Assembly (NCBI GenBank): GCA_018907035.1
Contig: JACCIC010000177.1
Span: 868,501-932,500, forward strand
Reading direction: 5' to 3'
Origin: Sycobia sp. Sy_11
Lineage: Eukaryota; Arthropoda; Insecta; Hymenoptera; Epichrysomallidae
Length of the DNA: 64,000 bases
Of the stretch, positions 42,553 to 53,260 are shown in pieces. The translations under genes and the position numbers were made by a program. The notes under the pieces are model-generated. The model was given only the letters and a program-made list of their open reading frames with translations. It ran no database searches and was not told where the DNA came from. Numbering within the stretch: the stretch's first letter is position 1; each line of letters begins with the position of its first letter.

Positions 42553-42925
42553 TACGGTAGGCTTCCTACAGTACCTACTATACGTCTCGTCGTCGGCCTC
42601 GAGTCTCGCTTACTGTTCACCCTTTTGTAAATACTCCCGCGTCCTGGACCACGCTACTTACTCTCTACTTATTGCTAATAAAAATGGAGGTAGAGATGGA
42701 AACCTGCACGGTTGCTATTCGTGACAGTCGCTCTCGACCGCGGAAACGCATCTGAGACCATCGATCGTGTGGGCCACAATATGTCCCGTACTCTAGGGAG
42801 CTCCCCGGGCAGTACCCCCGGTCCCTTTCCGCGAGAATCACTCGCCGCACTCCCTTGGGTCGTCCCAACCAAATGACGCTCGTGTCAGCATCCCCCGTTT
42901 TGCCCTATTCCTAAAATAAAACTGA
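42553..42925. other. GC-richer unassigned sequence beside the probable LTR
   Basis: It holds unusual CpG-rich text (ctctcgaccgcggaaacgca) and repeated cggtag motifs near the LTR end. It may be a leader or internal part of the same retroelement. No protein match was recognised. Confidence 0.4.
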
Positions 42926-42999
42926 AAACTTATATAAGGTTCAGGTACTAGACCATTACTTATTAACTAAACGTTACTTATGAATAATTATCACAATTC

Positions 43000-43175
43000 A
43001 TGTTTCACTAATCAAAAAATTATAATGTTTACACAAATGATGGTACCTGTTAACTGAATTTTATTGGTACATGCCAAAACTTAAAACTAAGTACTAGATC
43101 CGACACACCTGACTTTTCGTACTACTTGTATCGCCATCTGAAGGTCAGGAACTAAGATTGCCTGCTAATAAATAT
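43000..43175 (-). mobile_element. mariner MITE fragment, left end only
   Basis: It is the reverse complement of 20660-20825 (shared acctgacttttcgtactact and the terminal ...actaagattgcctgc). The part carrying the C-terminal codons is missing. Confidence 0.75.
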
Positions 43176-43436
43176 ATAATTCTAATTATTCTGAAAGGAA
43201 CTGCAGAAATATATAAATATATAATTTTCTTATCTCTTAGGAGTATGCGAAAAGAGCACGTTGTTGAAAAGATGGGGAACTGGATTCGAATGGAAAATTG
43301 CCAAAAATATGTCATTCCTCCATACCTTTAAAATGACAACCTTTCTTGCATAACCATTTTTTTATTGTATTGTACAGCCTACAGCTTTATCTTGAGCATA
43401 ATCACATTGTATTTTGGTGCAAATCGGCAATGCTAT

Positions 43437-43525
43437 ACATACAGTCAGTCATGTAAGAGCATGTTCGACTTTACTAACATGTAATGAAAGATTTCGCTTT
43501 ACTAACATGTAATGAAAGATTATCA
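43437..43525 (+). mobile_element. Tc1 left-end fragment with local duplication
   Basis: acagtcagtcatgtaagagcatgttcgact matches the left terminus of the Tc1 element at 41075. The stretch ctttactaacatgtaatgaaagatt then occurs twice in tandem (about 43473 and 43497). Confidence 0.75.
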
Positions 43526-43735
43526 TCCAGTAAAGTCTCTAATTCCTCGTGTTTAAAACACTTCGGCTTTCCGGAGTGATCCTTGTCTTCAACTTCAAAA
43601 TTACCAATTTTGTGCCGTTTGAAGCAATTGTGGAACGTCGATTTACCAATACATTCCGCGCTGTAAGTTTCAGAAAGCAAATGATAGGCATCAGTCGCAC
43701 TTTTCCTCATATTAAAAATAGAGGCAGAGCTTCCA
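43525..43735 (-). pseudogene. mariner transposase N-terminal fragment
   Basis: On the - strand MRKSATDAYHLLSETYSAEC, IGKSTFHNCFKRHKIGNFEV and EDKDHSGKPKCFKHEELETL match the DNA-binding domain of mariner, as at 38695-39020. It is joined at 43525 to the Tc1 end, so the catalytic domain is lost. Confidence 0.82.
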
Positions 43736-43812
43736 TCAACACATATTTATTTGGCTGGAAACTTGCCATGAATTTTCTCGATAAAATAAATGATACCAAG
43801 AGTAATACTTAA

Positions 43813-43819
<7 letters not shown>

Positions 43820-43876
<57 letters not shown>
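43820..43876. repeat. (TA)n microsatellite
   Basis: About 28 TA units, lying just beyond the candidate BBS1 poly(A) sites. Confidence 0.95.
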
Positions 43877-43879
<3 letters not shown>

Positions 43880-43909
43880 AATCGTAACTAATAGTATATG
43901 GAGAACTAA

Positions 43910-43919
43910 TTTATTTATT
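43910..43919 (-). promoter_or_regulatory. Candidate poly(A) signals for BBS1
   Basis: Two overlapping AATAAA hexamers are read on the - strand (tttatttatt on +), about 190 bases beyond the BBS1 stop codon. Position and strand fit a cleavage signal, but AATAAA is common by chance in AT-rich DNA. Confidence 0.4.
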
Positions 43920-44106
43920 ACAACAAATATTTCAATTTTCTAATTTCTTTTCAGTATTGATATGGACATGAAATCGAAGGAGCATTATTTTAATTGATAG
44001 CTCTTAATAATATACTTATATAATTCAATAAGGTATTTATCAGTAACAATACAAATATAAACATAAATATTGTTAAATAATAATCATACAATTACTATAG
44101 GATTAT

Positions 44107-44730
44107 TTATACTTCTATATCGTCTGAAATGGGCAATATTACGTCCAATACAATCACCGGTCTTAATTGTCCTTTTAAACATAATAATACTTCTATTTTA
44201 CTTAAAACTTTAATTTTACATGTCACTGTTAATATTACAGATACGGAATTATAACTATTAATTAAAGGTACTTCAGCGATTCTCGGATGAATTACAGCAT
44301 TTTTCTCTCTACAAATTATACTAAAAGTGTTACTTGAAATTCTTTTATATTTATTAACTACTAAAATCTTAACAAAGTATACAGGCCCAATACCGAATAT
44401 AGAAGATCGTAGAGTAACTGTGTCCGACCCATATGCGTACTTCAACGATAATATTTCATGAAATTTTATAGTTACATCTATTCGTAATCTTGAAAAACTC
44501 TGATGAAATGTGCTATGAATTTTTAATGCCTCTGTCCGTCCTCTAACTGTCTGTTCGATAAATACTTTTGTTCTTTTTGGTAACTCAAAGTTATCTACAG
44601 AAATATGCAATGGATATGAGAGTGGAATAGTTGAAATCAAGTCATCAAATCTATTCAAAATTTTAATACTAAGTCCACCGCCAGAAGCTATCATAATCAA
44701 AGATTCTTCTTCTTGCTGAAGTCTACCAAA
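44107..44730 (-). CDS. BBS1: BBS1 last coding exon (BBSome subunit, C-terminal domain)
   Basis: On the - strand an acceptor (tatatttcag, AG at 44732-44731) opens a phase-0 reading frame of 207 residues that ends with a stop at 44109-44107. It starts FGRLQQEEESLIMIASGGGL and continues SIKILNRF, FELPKRTKVFIEQTVRGR, IHSTFHQSFSRLRID, then FGIGPVYFVKILVVN and ends near VLDVILPISDD. The order GR...LIM..GGGL.IKIL, then PK(R/K)TK(V/L)(F/Y)(I/V)(D/E)QT, then (M/I)H.(A/T)F...L..LR, then G.GP matches the BBS1 C-terminus (GAE-like domain). BBS1 is part of the BBSome coat that moves membrane proteins into and out of cilia; in insects it would serve ciliated sensory neurons. The remaining exons would lie at higher coordinates, but none was found to 64000, so the last intron may exceed 19 kb or the exons may be too short to spot. 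Confidence 0.9.
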   Translation of the reverse strand, partial: FGRLQQEEESLIMIASGGGLSIKILNRFDDLISTIPLSYPLHISVDNFELPKRTKVFIEQTVRGRTEALKIHSTFHQSFSRLRIDVTIKFHEILSLKYAYGSDTVTLRSSIFGIGPVYFVKILVVNKYKRISSNTFSIICREKNAVIHPRIAEVPLINSYNSVSVILTVTCKIKVLSKIEVLLCLKGQLRPVIVLDVILPISDDIEV

Positions 44731-44740
44731 CTGAAATATA

Positions 44741-45948
44741 GTTGAAAATGTTTATTTTTTAATATTGGATTAAATGTTTTATTACGATAGGATATATTTA
44801 AATAATTAAATAATGTAATTAATTAGATTATACTTAGAGCATTAAAAACAAATATTTTGTTTTTATATATTTTAATATATAGAATAATAAATGTATAATA
44901 AATCAAATAAATTTTTTTACATTTAGCATTTAATAACTTAATGCAGCTTATTGAAATTCTTATATAATTTATTAAATAAAATGTATTGTATTAATATCTT
45001 AATAGAATAGAAATTTATTACTATCATATAGAATAATATATAAACCTTCAATTGCTACAAGATTAAATAGAAATAATTAGAAGTAAATATTAATCTGAGA
45101 AAATGAATCATGAAAATTATTGAAGCCTGACGATGCCTGTATGCCAATATGCAGTCTTCAATTGCTAAGGATGTGCAGGAGCCCCTACGTTATACCCCTA
45201 CGTTATAGTTCTTTATGTTATTTGATTGTTGAGACTGGATTGCTAGCAATGCTAATAATGTGAGCTCAGTTTTTATTTCATTAAATAACATAATTCTTAG
45301 ACAATTTTAATAAAAATTTCAACATTTTCTACGCCACTTCAGCAAAATCTAAAATTATAAATGATTGGCATGCATAAGTTTTTCAATTTTTGTTTCAATT
45401 TTTTACCTGTATATTTTATCTAATGAATATATATTATAATTTTACCCTTATCTGGTGGATTTTATTTTACATTTAATCATTACTGATCGTGAAAGTCATA
45501 TCATTAATAGAATATAAAATTTTTAAAATAAAATATACAACAATTTATATTATTACTAAATTTTATTTTACATTGTTTTTATTTTACTTGAAATGTTTAT
45601 TAGATTTGTTTCATAAAAACAGTATTTTACATTGGAAACATACATGGGTATTATTGACCACCATTTTAATCTGGACATAATGCAATATTTTCAAGTCCTC
45701 ACGCCGAAGATGAACTTATTATACTGCGCTGTTGCATCAAAAACTTGTCTCATTGAAGAAAACGCAGGACATCCATCCACAGTTTGCTAGCAGTCAGGAT
45801 TAGTAGAATATCGTCGTTACTCCGTGTGTGCATTACACCGTATCATTATCATGTATATCCGGGTGATAGGATTAGTTTCTAATCTTAAAGCTTCTAATCT
45901 GAGTGTCAAGTATCGCTATCAAATTTTTCATCATGATGATGACAATAT

Positions 45949-46008
<60 letters not shown>

Positions 46009-46195
46009 CTTTTCTAATACAGTGGAGCAAAGTTTAATTTTTTACTACAATTCAATCACATAAGTAATAAATTTGAAAATTGTACTTATGTTAATTGTTG
46101 TAAACTTAACTAACAAATATTTTCATCGAAGTTACAATCTTATAAAAAATATATTTATAATTAAATAATTACATAATGACAGTTCTTCTTTATAC
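44741..46195. other. AT-rich sequence, presumed last intron of BBS1
   Basis: No upstream BBS1 exon was recognised on the - strand. A (TA)n run lies at 45945-46004. The patch 45680-45870 is less AT-rich but has no hallmark. Confidence 0.4.
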
Positions 46196-46670
46196 GAAGT
46201 GTGTTCAAATAATAAGGTGACTTTGCAAATATGGAGGGCTACATCTGTTCGATTATCGATTTTTTTTTATTTTGTGTACCGAGCATATATTTACGACTTT
46301 TGCTCTATAGCATTATTTGCTTATTGGTGACAGACATACAAAGTTATAAGTGTTACGTGTGCTTTGCGAGTCAATAAGTTATACGTCGTTTGTCAGAAGC
46401 AATATCCAAAGGACATCCGAGACTTTGGAAAAACAATGCGTGGCTTTTGCATCACAATAATGCGCCTGCAATTTCATCGTTGCTTGTGAGAGATTTTCTG
46501 CCCAAATCCAACACCATAGTCATGCCTTAGTCTCGATATTCACCAGTTTTTTGTTCTATACCAAAAAATGATTATCAGAAGTACTTCGATTATTGGAAAA
46601 AGCGTTGGCATTTGTGTATTATATCAGAGGGAGCTTACTTTAAAGGGAACAACATAACTTTTAATTATAT
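46196..46670 (+). pseudogene. mariner relic with left terminal repeat, internally deleted
   Basis: The left end gaagtgtgttcaaataataa plus ggtgacttt is the mirror of the right end at 19051-19079. After about 180 bases it jumps to transposase sequence GHPRLWKNNAWLLHHNNAPA and SSLLVRDFLPKSNTIVMP (46410-46530), the region around the second catalytic Asp (here Asn in HHNN). The right terminus is missing. Confidence 0.8.
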
Positions 46671-47107
46671 AGTTTGTAACATATTAATATTGCCTGGTTA
46701 CGTATAACTTAATACGTATTCGTATCTCGTCCGGCTGCTGTTTCTCGTAGCAGTTGTAGCTAAGTTAAGGGGAAGCGGACGTAAAAATACAAGGATGAAA
46801 CATACAGTTCAACAATAATCCCTAACTTTTATTGACGCGGCGAACAATTACAATATCTACAGGGTATATACACGGTGACTTACCGCGAGCGGGTTCCGCG
46901 ACATCATTATCCGCGAAGTAAGAAGTTATAACTGTGGACGCGGGCAGCTGGGAATGGGGAACGCGAGGGGATTACACGGCAACTCCGAGCATGAGCGCGC
47001 TACAATACAACGCCGACGACGGCGGACGCGAAGATATCTCTAATATTAGAATATAACGCTATTTGCCCCAAGCTGACGAAGATGTTGTCGCTGGCTTCCT
47101 TTCGCTG

Positions 47108-47140
<33 letters not shown>

Positions 47141-47165
47141 CTGGATCACGCGGCTTGTTCAAAGT
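46671..47165. other. GC-rich patch with (CT)n, unassigned
   Basis: This stretch (for example ggcgaacaattacaatatct ... gccgacgacggcggacgcga) contrasts with the AT-rich flanks and ends with a (CT)n run at 47105-47136. It resembles an LTR or leader by composition, but I found no paired end. Confidence 0.4.
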
Positions 47166-48787
47166 GTATCAAAGACTTGAATATATGGGCAAATCAAAAT
47201 TTATTTAAGTGAAAAATAATAAGATGGTCGATGATATTAAATTAATTAATAATATTCTACCAAATGATAATATTTGCGAAGCTTGGATTTTTGGAAAACA
47301 AGCAAAACTACCTTTTCAGAAAAGCAAAAATTGTATTGTTTGTAGATGAATTTACGCACTATTGCGTTACATATATAATAGCATTATATATAATACATAT
47401 AATATATATATTATATGTATTATATATAAATACATGTACTATATATTATATAATACATTAAAGTCAGATGTATTTTCTGTTTTCAAAGACTTTATAAAAA
47501 AAGTGAAACTCATTTTAATTTAAAAATAGTAAATTTATGATTATTTATGATTATGGTAGAAAGTATTTATCGAATGGAATAAAGAACTATTGCAAATATA
47601 ATGAAATCAGCTATAATTTAACAGTTTCTCAAACTCTATTATTAAATGGAGAAAGAATGATTAGAACAATTACTGAAAAAGTACTACCGTGATAAGTGAG
47701 ATAAACTGAAGGAAGTAATTTGGAGAGAAGCAGAAAATCAGAAAAATTTCTGAAGGAATTGTAATAGAAAATTCCAAGAAAACTGATGAACGTGATGTTC
47801 GTAACAAATCAGTAGAGCTTCAGAAAACTGATAATGAAAAATCAGAAAAATTTCTGGAAGACCAACCTGAGAAAAATGAATCAGATAAATAAGATTTGAA
47901 AATAGAAAGAAATTCAAATGAGAATGGAACAAGTCTAATAAATCTATAATAGAAATAGATAATTGCAATTAGTCAGAATTTCAAAATGATAGATATAATA
48001 CAAAGAAAGTAATTACAAATCTAAGAAGGAGCGATAGAGTAAAAGATAAACTAAGAATTTCGTATGATGAAATAAATTACGTTTTGTGTGCACAATCAGT
48101 AAATTGTGAAATTCAAGATGAATTAAATTCATATTATTTTAATAAAACTTGGATACTAGTATCAAAGCCACAAAACAAAAATATTATAGATTGCAAATGG
48201 GTTTTCGCTATTAAAAATGATGAACATGGAAATTCATCTAAATATAAAGCGCGTTATGTTGCCATCGTGATTTCAACCAAAAATATTTAATTAATTATAA
48301 TGACACTTTTGCTCCTGTAGCAAGAATTACAAGTTTTAGATTATTTCTAGCGTTTGGAAATCAATATAATTTGCTTATTCACCATATGGATGCAAAGAAC
48401 TGCATTTTTAAATGGTCCATTGTAGAAAGAAAATTACATGAAAATCCCTGAAGGAATTAAATACAAAACAAATAAAGTTTGTAAACGAAATAAAGCTATA
48501 TATGGATTGAAACAAGCAGTAAGATGTTGGTTTGAACTTTTGATAAACATTAATAGAAAATGGTTTTAAAAAAATTTATTAGTTGATCGTTGCATATAAA
48601 TTTTAAATAAAGGAGAAATGTCTAAGAATATATATGCTGTACTCTACGTAGATGACTTAGTAATCGTAACAGCCAATATTCAAACAATGAATAATTTTAA
48701 AAATTATTTAATGAATAAATTCAAAATAACAGTTTGAAAAGAAATGAAATTATTTCTTGGAATAGAAATTATAATATGATGTAATTA

Positions 48788-48790
<3 letters not shown>

Positions 48791-48836
<46 letters not shown>
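48791..48836. repeat. (TA)n microsatellite
   Basis: About 22 TA units inside the Copia remnant. Confidence 0.95.
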
Positions 48837-48841
<5 letters not shown>

Positions 48842-48949
48842 ATGAAATAATAATATAATAATGATGTACTTATTCTTAATTATAGTTCATATATGAAGAC
48901 GATTTTAAATAAATTTGACACGAGTGATTGTGATGCTGTAAGTACTCTG

Positions 48950-50070
48950 TTGTAAACATATAGAATATGTGTTCAAAATTTCATAAGGATTGGTTTAAAA
49001 TTTAAAATCCAAGCGTTTAAAGTTTTTGTAAGTAAAAATCGTAGAAAAAATTATCTTACACTCAATCAACGATGCCTGGGCCATACAATATGCCTTCAAC
49101 TTTCAGGCGAGTATTTTTATCTAATTTAGCCTGCTTTTTTGGGTTCTGCTCTCCTTAGAAGCCTCAGTTGAGCAGCGATTCTCTCGAACAATGCACTGTT
49201 GTTCGCGCATATTGGCGAACTCCATGGCGGTTTGGCCGATTTTCAGGCCCATAATTTCCATCATTTTCAAAAGTTGGCTGAATCCTTCATTAAAAATGCA
49301 GGCAGCAGTGAAGCATGTATTTTTAACGATTTTTTTTTCATTATAGATATGCTTCGGTGCCATAGCCCAAACTGTTTAGTTGAAACACTCATTGTTATTT
49401 TGAGTATTTCTGCCCGAACATCTCTCCAGCAATTCTGTTTTTATTAGATCTTCGTAGATAGAAACAGAACACACTGCCCACTGTGAGAGCATTGAAAACA
49501 CAGTAAAAAATGCACAAAAGAATAACCACCAGTATTATCAACTTTCACATCAAAACTCGGATCGTTAGACTTTTTCAGTTTGGCTGCTGACGTGCTCGTG
49601 TTACTAGTACCTCCTTCGTCAGTGAATCTGTTTCCGTGAAAAGAACGTTTTTTAGTTCTAGAAGGACGACTAGAAGTTTTCTGTGCACGATACACTTTCT
49701 TCGTATCCATCGCGAATAGATAGATGCTTCACTTTTGAACTTCGAATCACGACTGATTTTCCACTACTGAAATACAGAACTGAACTATAGCAGCAAAAGT
49801 ATAAAGGGAAGGTAATATTGAGAAGCAAAGGTATATATTTTGATGAGAATATATATAGGTGTAATGATTTACAATAGGGGATTAGCTGCTGCAGCGAACA
49901 AGGCCAGGTAGATGGCGCTGGTCGGGTAGGAATAGCGCGCTCAGTTATGTGCGTTCGAAAGGTGAAAAAGTATAATAAGACTACCTGAATCTTTCTAAAA
50001 TTATAAACATATTTGAACATATTTACTTTCGAGAAATGTAAAAAAAAATTTTTTTTCAAATTTTCAAGGT
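48950..50070 (-). mobile_element. Kolobok-like relic, copy 3, inside Copia
   Basis: It is homologous to copy 2: 48955-49065 matches 13195-13340 plus 14626 onward, without the mariner. Transposase C-terminal sequence MAPKHIYNEKKIVKN and EIMGLKIGQTAMEFANMREQ (49363-49121) and an N-terminal piece MDTKKVYRAQKTSSRPSRTK, KRSFHGNRFT (49710-49444) are joined by a deletion of the middle. Copia sequence continues on both sides, but the left side has also lost DNA. The TTAA-flanked ends are not preserved. Confidence 0.82.
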
Positions 50071-50668
50071 ATCTACAGTAGCTTCTTCGACAGAGGCAGA
50101 ATATATGGCTTTATTTGAAGATGTGAAAGAAACATTATGGCTAAGGTTGATAAATAGTATAGAAATTAAAAACATGAAACCGATTGTAATTTATGAAGAT
50201 AATAACGGTTGTGCAAGTATAGCGAATAACTCAAATAATCATAAGCGATCAAAGCATATAGATATTAAACATCATTTCTCGAGAGAGCAAATAGAGAAAA
50301 ATGTAATAATATTGAAACATATTTCCACAGGGGAATAGATTGCTGATGCACTAACAAAGCCATTGCCAACTGTGAAATTCCTTGAACTCAAAAGAGGAAT
50401 GAGCATGGAGAAATGATAAAATATAATTCATATTGTTTTCATAAATATATTTTATACTAATAATAGAGACGGTTTGAATAGGTTTTGCTGGGTTTTCCTA
50501 TTCCTTGCAACAAATGTTGTACCGTGTGTAATTTTCCAGAACAAACGAGGAAAGAATATAGACTGAAAGGAACTATCGTATATCTAATATTAAGTTTTAT
50601 TGTATTATAAATTTTATATAATTTTATTATATATAATTGTATTTACTCAAGTAATTTTTGACGGGGCG

Positions 50669-51004
50669 TGTTAGATTATTTTAGCCTTCTATAAATAATA
50701 CAGCAAAAAATACTTGAAACTAAATTGTCCGGTATCGCAAAAGGATGTAAACATATGATTACACTGGGTCTTTTTACGATCTCTGTCTTTGCTGCCCTGC
50801 GCGGCAAATGGTTTATGAGTTTATTGTTTAGATGCCTGATGTTTTTTATAGGTTTTAAGCTTCTCACAAAGGCTTGCAGAGTTTTCTCTATCGAGTACTA
50901 TACTTAGTCTTGCGTTGTCCTTTCGTTTGAATAGACGTCTTTTCTTTCCTCGTTTGAAATAAAGTTCATGTCAAAAGATTATTTCGTGTATCTTTATTTG
51001 AACA
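50669..51004 (+). repeat. Probable Copia 3' LTR
   Basis: It begins TGTTAGATTATTTTAGCC just after a G-rich gacggggcg (possible polypurine tract) and ends ...TTTATTTGAACA at 51004. It contains an AATAAA near 50958. The second LTR needed to confirm it is absent. Confidence 0.55.
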
Positions 51005-51840
51005 TTGCACCTACTATATTTAATAAAAATTCAATACGACCAAACGCATAAAGGCGCATTGATCGCCGCGGTAAAGCCGGACTTCGCCGTCTTCAGCTGT
51101 ACTTACGTACACTATAGGCTGAACCTTCACCTGAGGAGGTTGTTTCTTGTGGATGTTCTGCCGATGGATTGTTGGGCCTGGCCGATAAGGGAGTGGCCTT
51201 ATCGATCTAATCTCACGCCCCGAAGTATACGGGATAGCATCTTCTGAACGTCAGTGAACTATTATTTTCCTTCGGGACACTTCCAGCGGTCCCGTTTCCT
51301 GGGAAGAGTCACTATGCGACTCGTTCTCCACCGCGACCATGTCTCCTAAATCCTTATATGCTCCCTTGAATGGATTATAGATCCAGTCCGTCTCCTTCGG
51401 GATTTTCTTCAAAAGGTGGCGCAGTTCCTTGTATGGGGGAAAGACAGACGTTCACCTTCTATCTCTTTCGGTGTTGTCGTAGTTTAACGTCGTTGCGGAC
51501 GATCGCCATCGAATTCTTCGATGGTATCGGTAGGGTTATGGGGACCTGTTTCATCGAGTGGAGGCACGCTTGTGTCCAGCAGATACAATGTAAATAAAGC
51601 ATCAATGGCTGAAATAATATTCATTGGCTTCTCTTCTATGATAATATGCTGTGTTGCGTCTGGACTGAACTCAATCAGGTTGGTGGTTTCGTTGTCTATA
51701 GCCCCTGGGTTTTCTAGGGCTTCTATTAATGTTCGCATTTCGAGGGATGTGCCTAGCTTGGGGGGCCCAGACGCGTTTGCATTACAGATGCAATAATCCC
51801 CGGGTCTGCGCAACTCTTCGATCACTACCAATCTACGTAG
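51005..51840 (-). pseudogene. 3' protein of the Gypsy element, unknown function
   Basis: After the integrase a frame (51972-51484) reads CICNANASGPPKLGTSLEMR, TLIEALENPGAIDNE and EEKPMNIISAIDALFTLYLL. The next frame has TDWIYNPFKGAYKDLGDMVA and GPLEVSRRK (51400-51250), which is paralogous to 18306-17965. I see no transmembrane or signal sequence and do not recognise the family. Confidence 0.5.
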
Positions 51841-53255
51841 TCCTCTGCATCTGCCTACGCCTCTCTGCATGTTTCGCCTGGTTGTACATGGCATCTGTGA
51901 AAGAAGCAGGAGAAATGTTAGGAGGGTGATATCTTGTGATATCAGAAACGTGGGCTCTCGTTTCTTTCTCACTGTTTATGTCTCCCAGCTCATATACGAC
52001 TGGGGAAACCTTTCTGATGATAAGGCATGGGGCCATGTATTTTGGCACTAGCTTTGTTAGAGACTGAATTTTCTGAGTCTGTCCATCAGTGTGTTAATAC
52101 GTCGGCATTTCTCTCGGATTTCGTCCGAAATTAAGGAATGCCTGCAAAGCTTGGGTGCTTGCGTGTACCGCAATGTTTACGGCAAACGCGAATTCGAACA
52201 GGTGGAGATCCCAGTCTTTGTGGTTGTGTTTAATGAAGTTGGAAATCATCGTCCTTATAGTTCGGTTTACCCGTTCGACAGGATTCGCCTGTACGTGATA
52301 TGGTGCTACAAACTGGTGAATGATGCCTATTGAAGCCAATTTGTTTTTAAGCAAGTGGTTGACAAACTCTGTGCCGTTATGTGATTAGGAATTTTGGGCA
52401 TCCCCATTTGAAAATTACCAGTTCTTCTAGCGCCTTGGTAATTGTCTTGCCAGTGGTTTTTCTTAGCGGTCTGATTTCGATGTACTTAGTGAATAAGTCC
52501 TCGAAAATCAACAGGTATCGATGCTGGCCCTTACTGGTCGGGAAGGGTCCCATGATTTCAACTGCCATAGATCTCCAAGGACCTTCAATATTTCTTTGGG
52601 TCATTAGACCGGCCCGTGCTTTTTATGATACCTAATGTATTTGGAATTCTGGGCAGTGTTTTATGTACTTGTATACATCCCCATCTCATTCCGGGTCAGT
52701 AGTACAGTTGGCTTATTTTGTGTATTGTTTTGTCTACGCCGAAATGTCCTGACGTAGGGGTATTATGGCACTCGCATAATATCCTTTCTCTGTCTTTAAC
52801 TGGTATTATAAGTTTCCAATCGTCAGGACTTTAGCCTATAGGATTAGAGAATGTATTAGGTCGATGTTTATACATTCCATCGCCATTGACTGTCCAGGCT
52901 AGTGGATTTTCTGGATGATTCTGTATTTCGCTCATTTTTCGCTCGTAACAGAAGTCGTTCTGTAGGGACGTGAGGATGGCGGTAGGGAATTCCTCTGATC
53001 CGAGGGGGTCGTGAAAGTGCATCCGGTACGTGATGGAGCTCTCCTTTTCGGTGTATGATTTCCATATTATGCGCTCGTAATACTGTTGCCCATCTTTCTA
53101 GGCGGCCCGATGGATTTTTTAACGAGTGCAGCCATTTAAGACTGCTATGATCTGTAATGACCGTAAATTTTTCACCTAGCAGGTACCGGCTAAATTTTTC
53201 AACTGCCCAGAAGACTGCTAGACACTTTTTCCGTGATAGCGTAGTTTGATTCAGC
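51840..53255 (-). pseudogene. Gypsy RNase H and integrase, broken
   Basis: The RNase H end reads FTVITDHSSLKWLHSLKNPS, then GRLERWATVLRAHNMEIIHR and GELHHVPDALSRPPRI (about 53190-52990). The integrase has a zinc-binding stretch (CECHNTPTSGHFGVDK, about 52770), a core AVEIMGPFPTSKGQHRYLLI (52604-52377), then NPVERVNRTIRTMISNFIKH (52354-52094) with the catalytic Glu. The C-terminal module is KYMAPCLIIRKVSPVVYELG. The first catalytic residue reads Glu (VEI) instead of Asp, and the frame breaks between segments. Confidence 0.82.
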
Positions 53256-53260
53256 CTTAG

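Larger units (their letters stand above)
47180..50420 (+). pseudogene. Copia pol: integrase, reverse transcriptase, RNase H, decayed
   Basis: NDNICEAWIFGKQAKLPFQK (47265) is the zinc-finger end of a Copia integrase, and LFVDEFTHYCVTY (47338) is the start of its core. NYVLCAQSVNCEIQDELNSY, TWILVSKPQNKNIIDCKWVF and KNDEHGNSSKYKARYVA (48070-48270) open the reverse transcriptase, followed by APVARITSFRLFLAFG. AVLYVDDLVIVTANIQTMNN (about 48635) holds an intact YVDD. Past the Kolobok relic, ASSTEAEYMALFEDVKETLW, IYEDNNGCASIANN and RSKHIDIKHHFSREQI (50080-50290) are RNase H. Stops and frameshifts are numerous. Confidence 0.85.
47170..51004 (+). mobile_element. Copia-type LTR retrotransposon remnant with 3' LTR
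   Basis: A 5'-truncated copy retains integrase, reverse-transcriptase and RNase H traces and a probable 3' LTR at 50669-51004. A Kolobok-like relic (48950-50070) and a (TA)n run (48791-48836) interrupt it between reverse transcriptase and RNase H. No 5' LTR was found. Confidence 0.8.
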
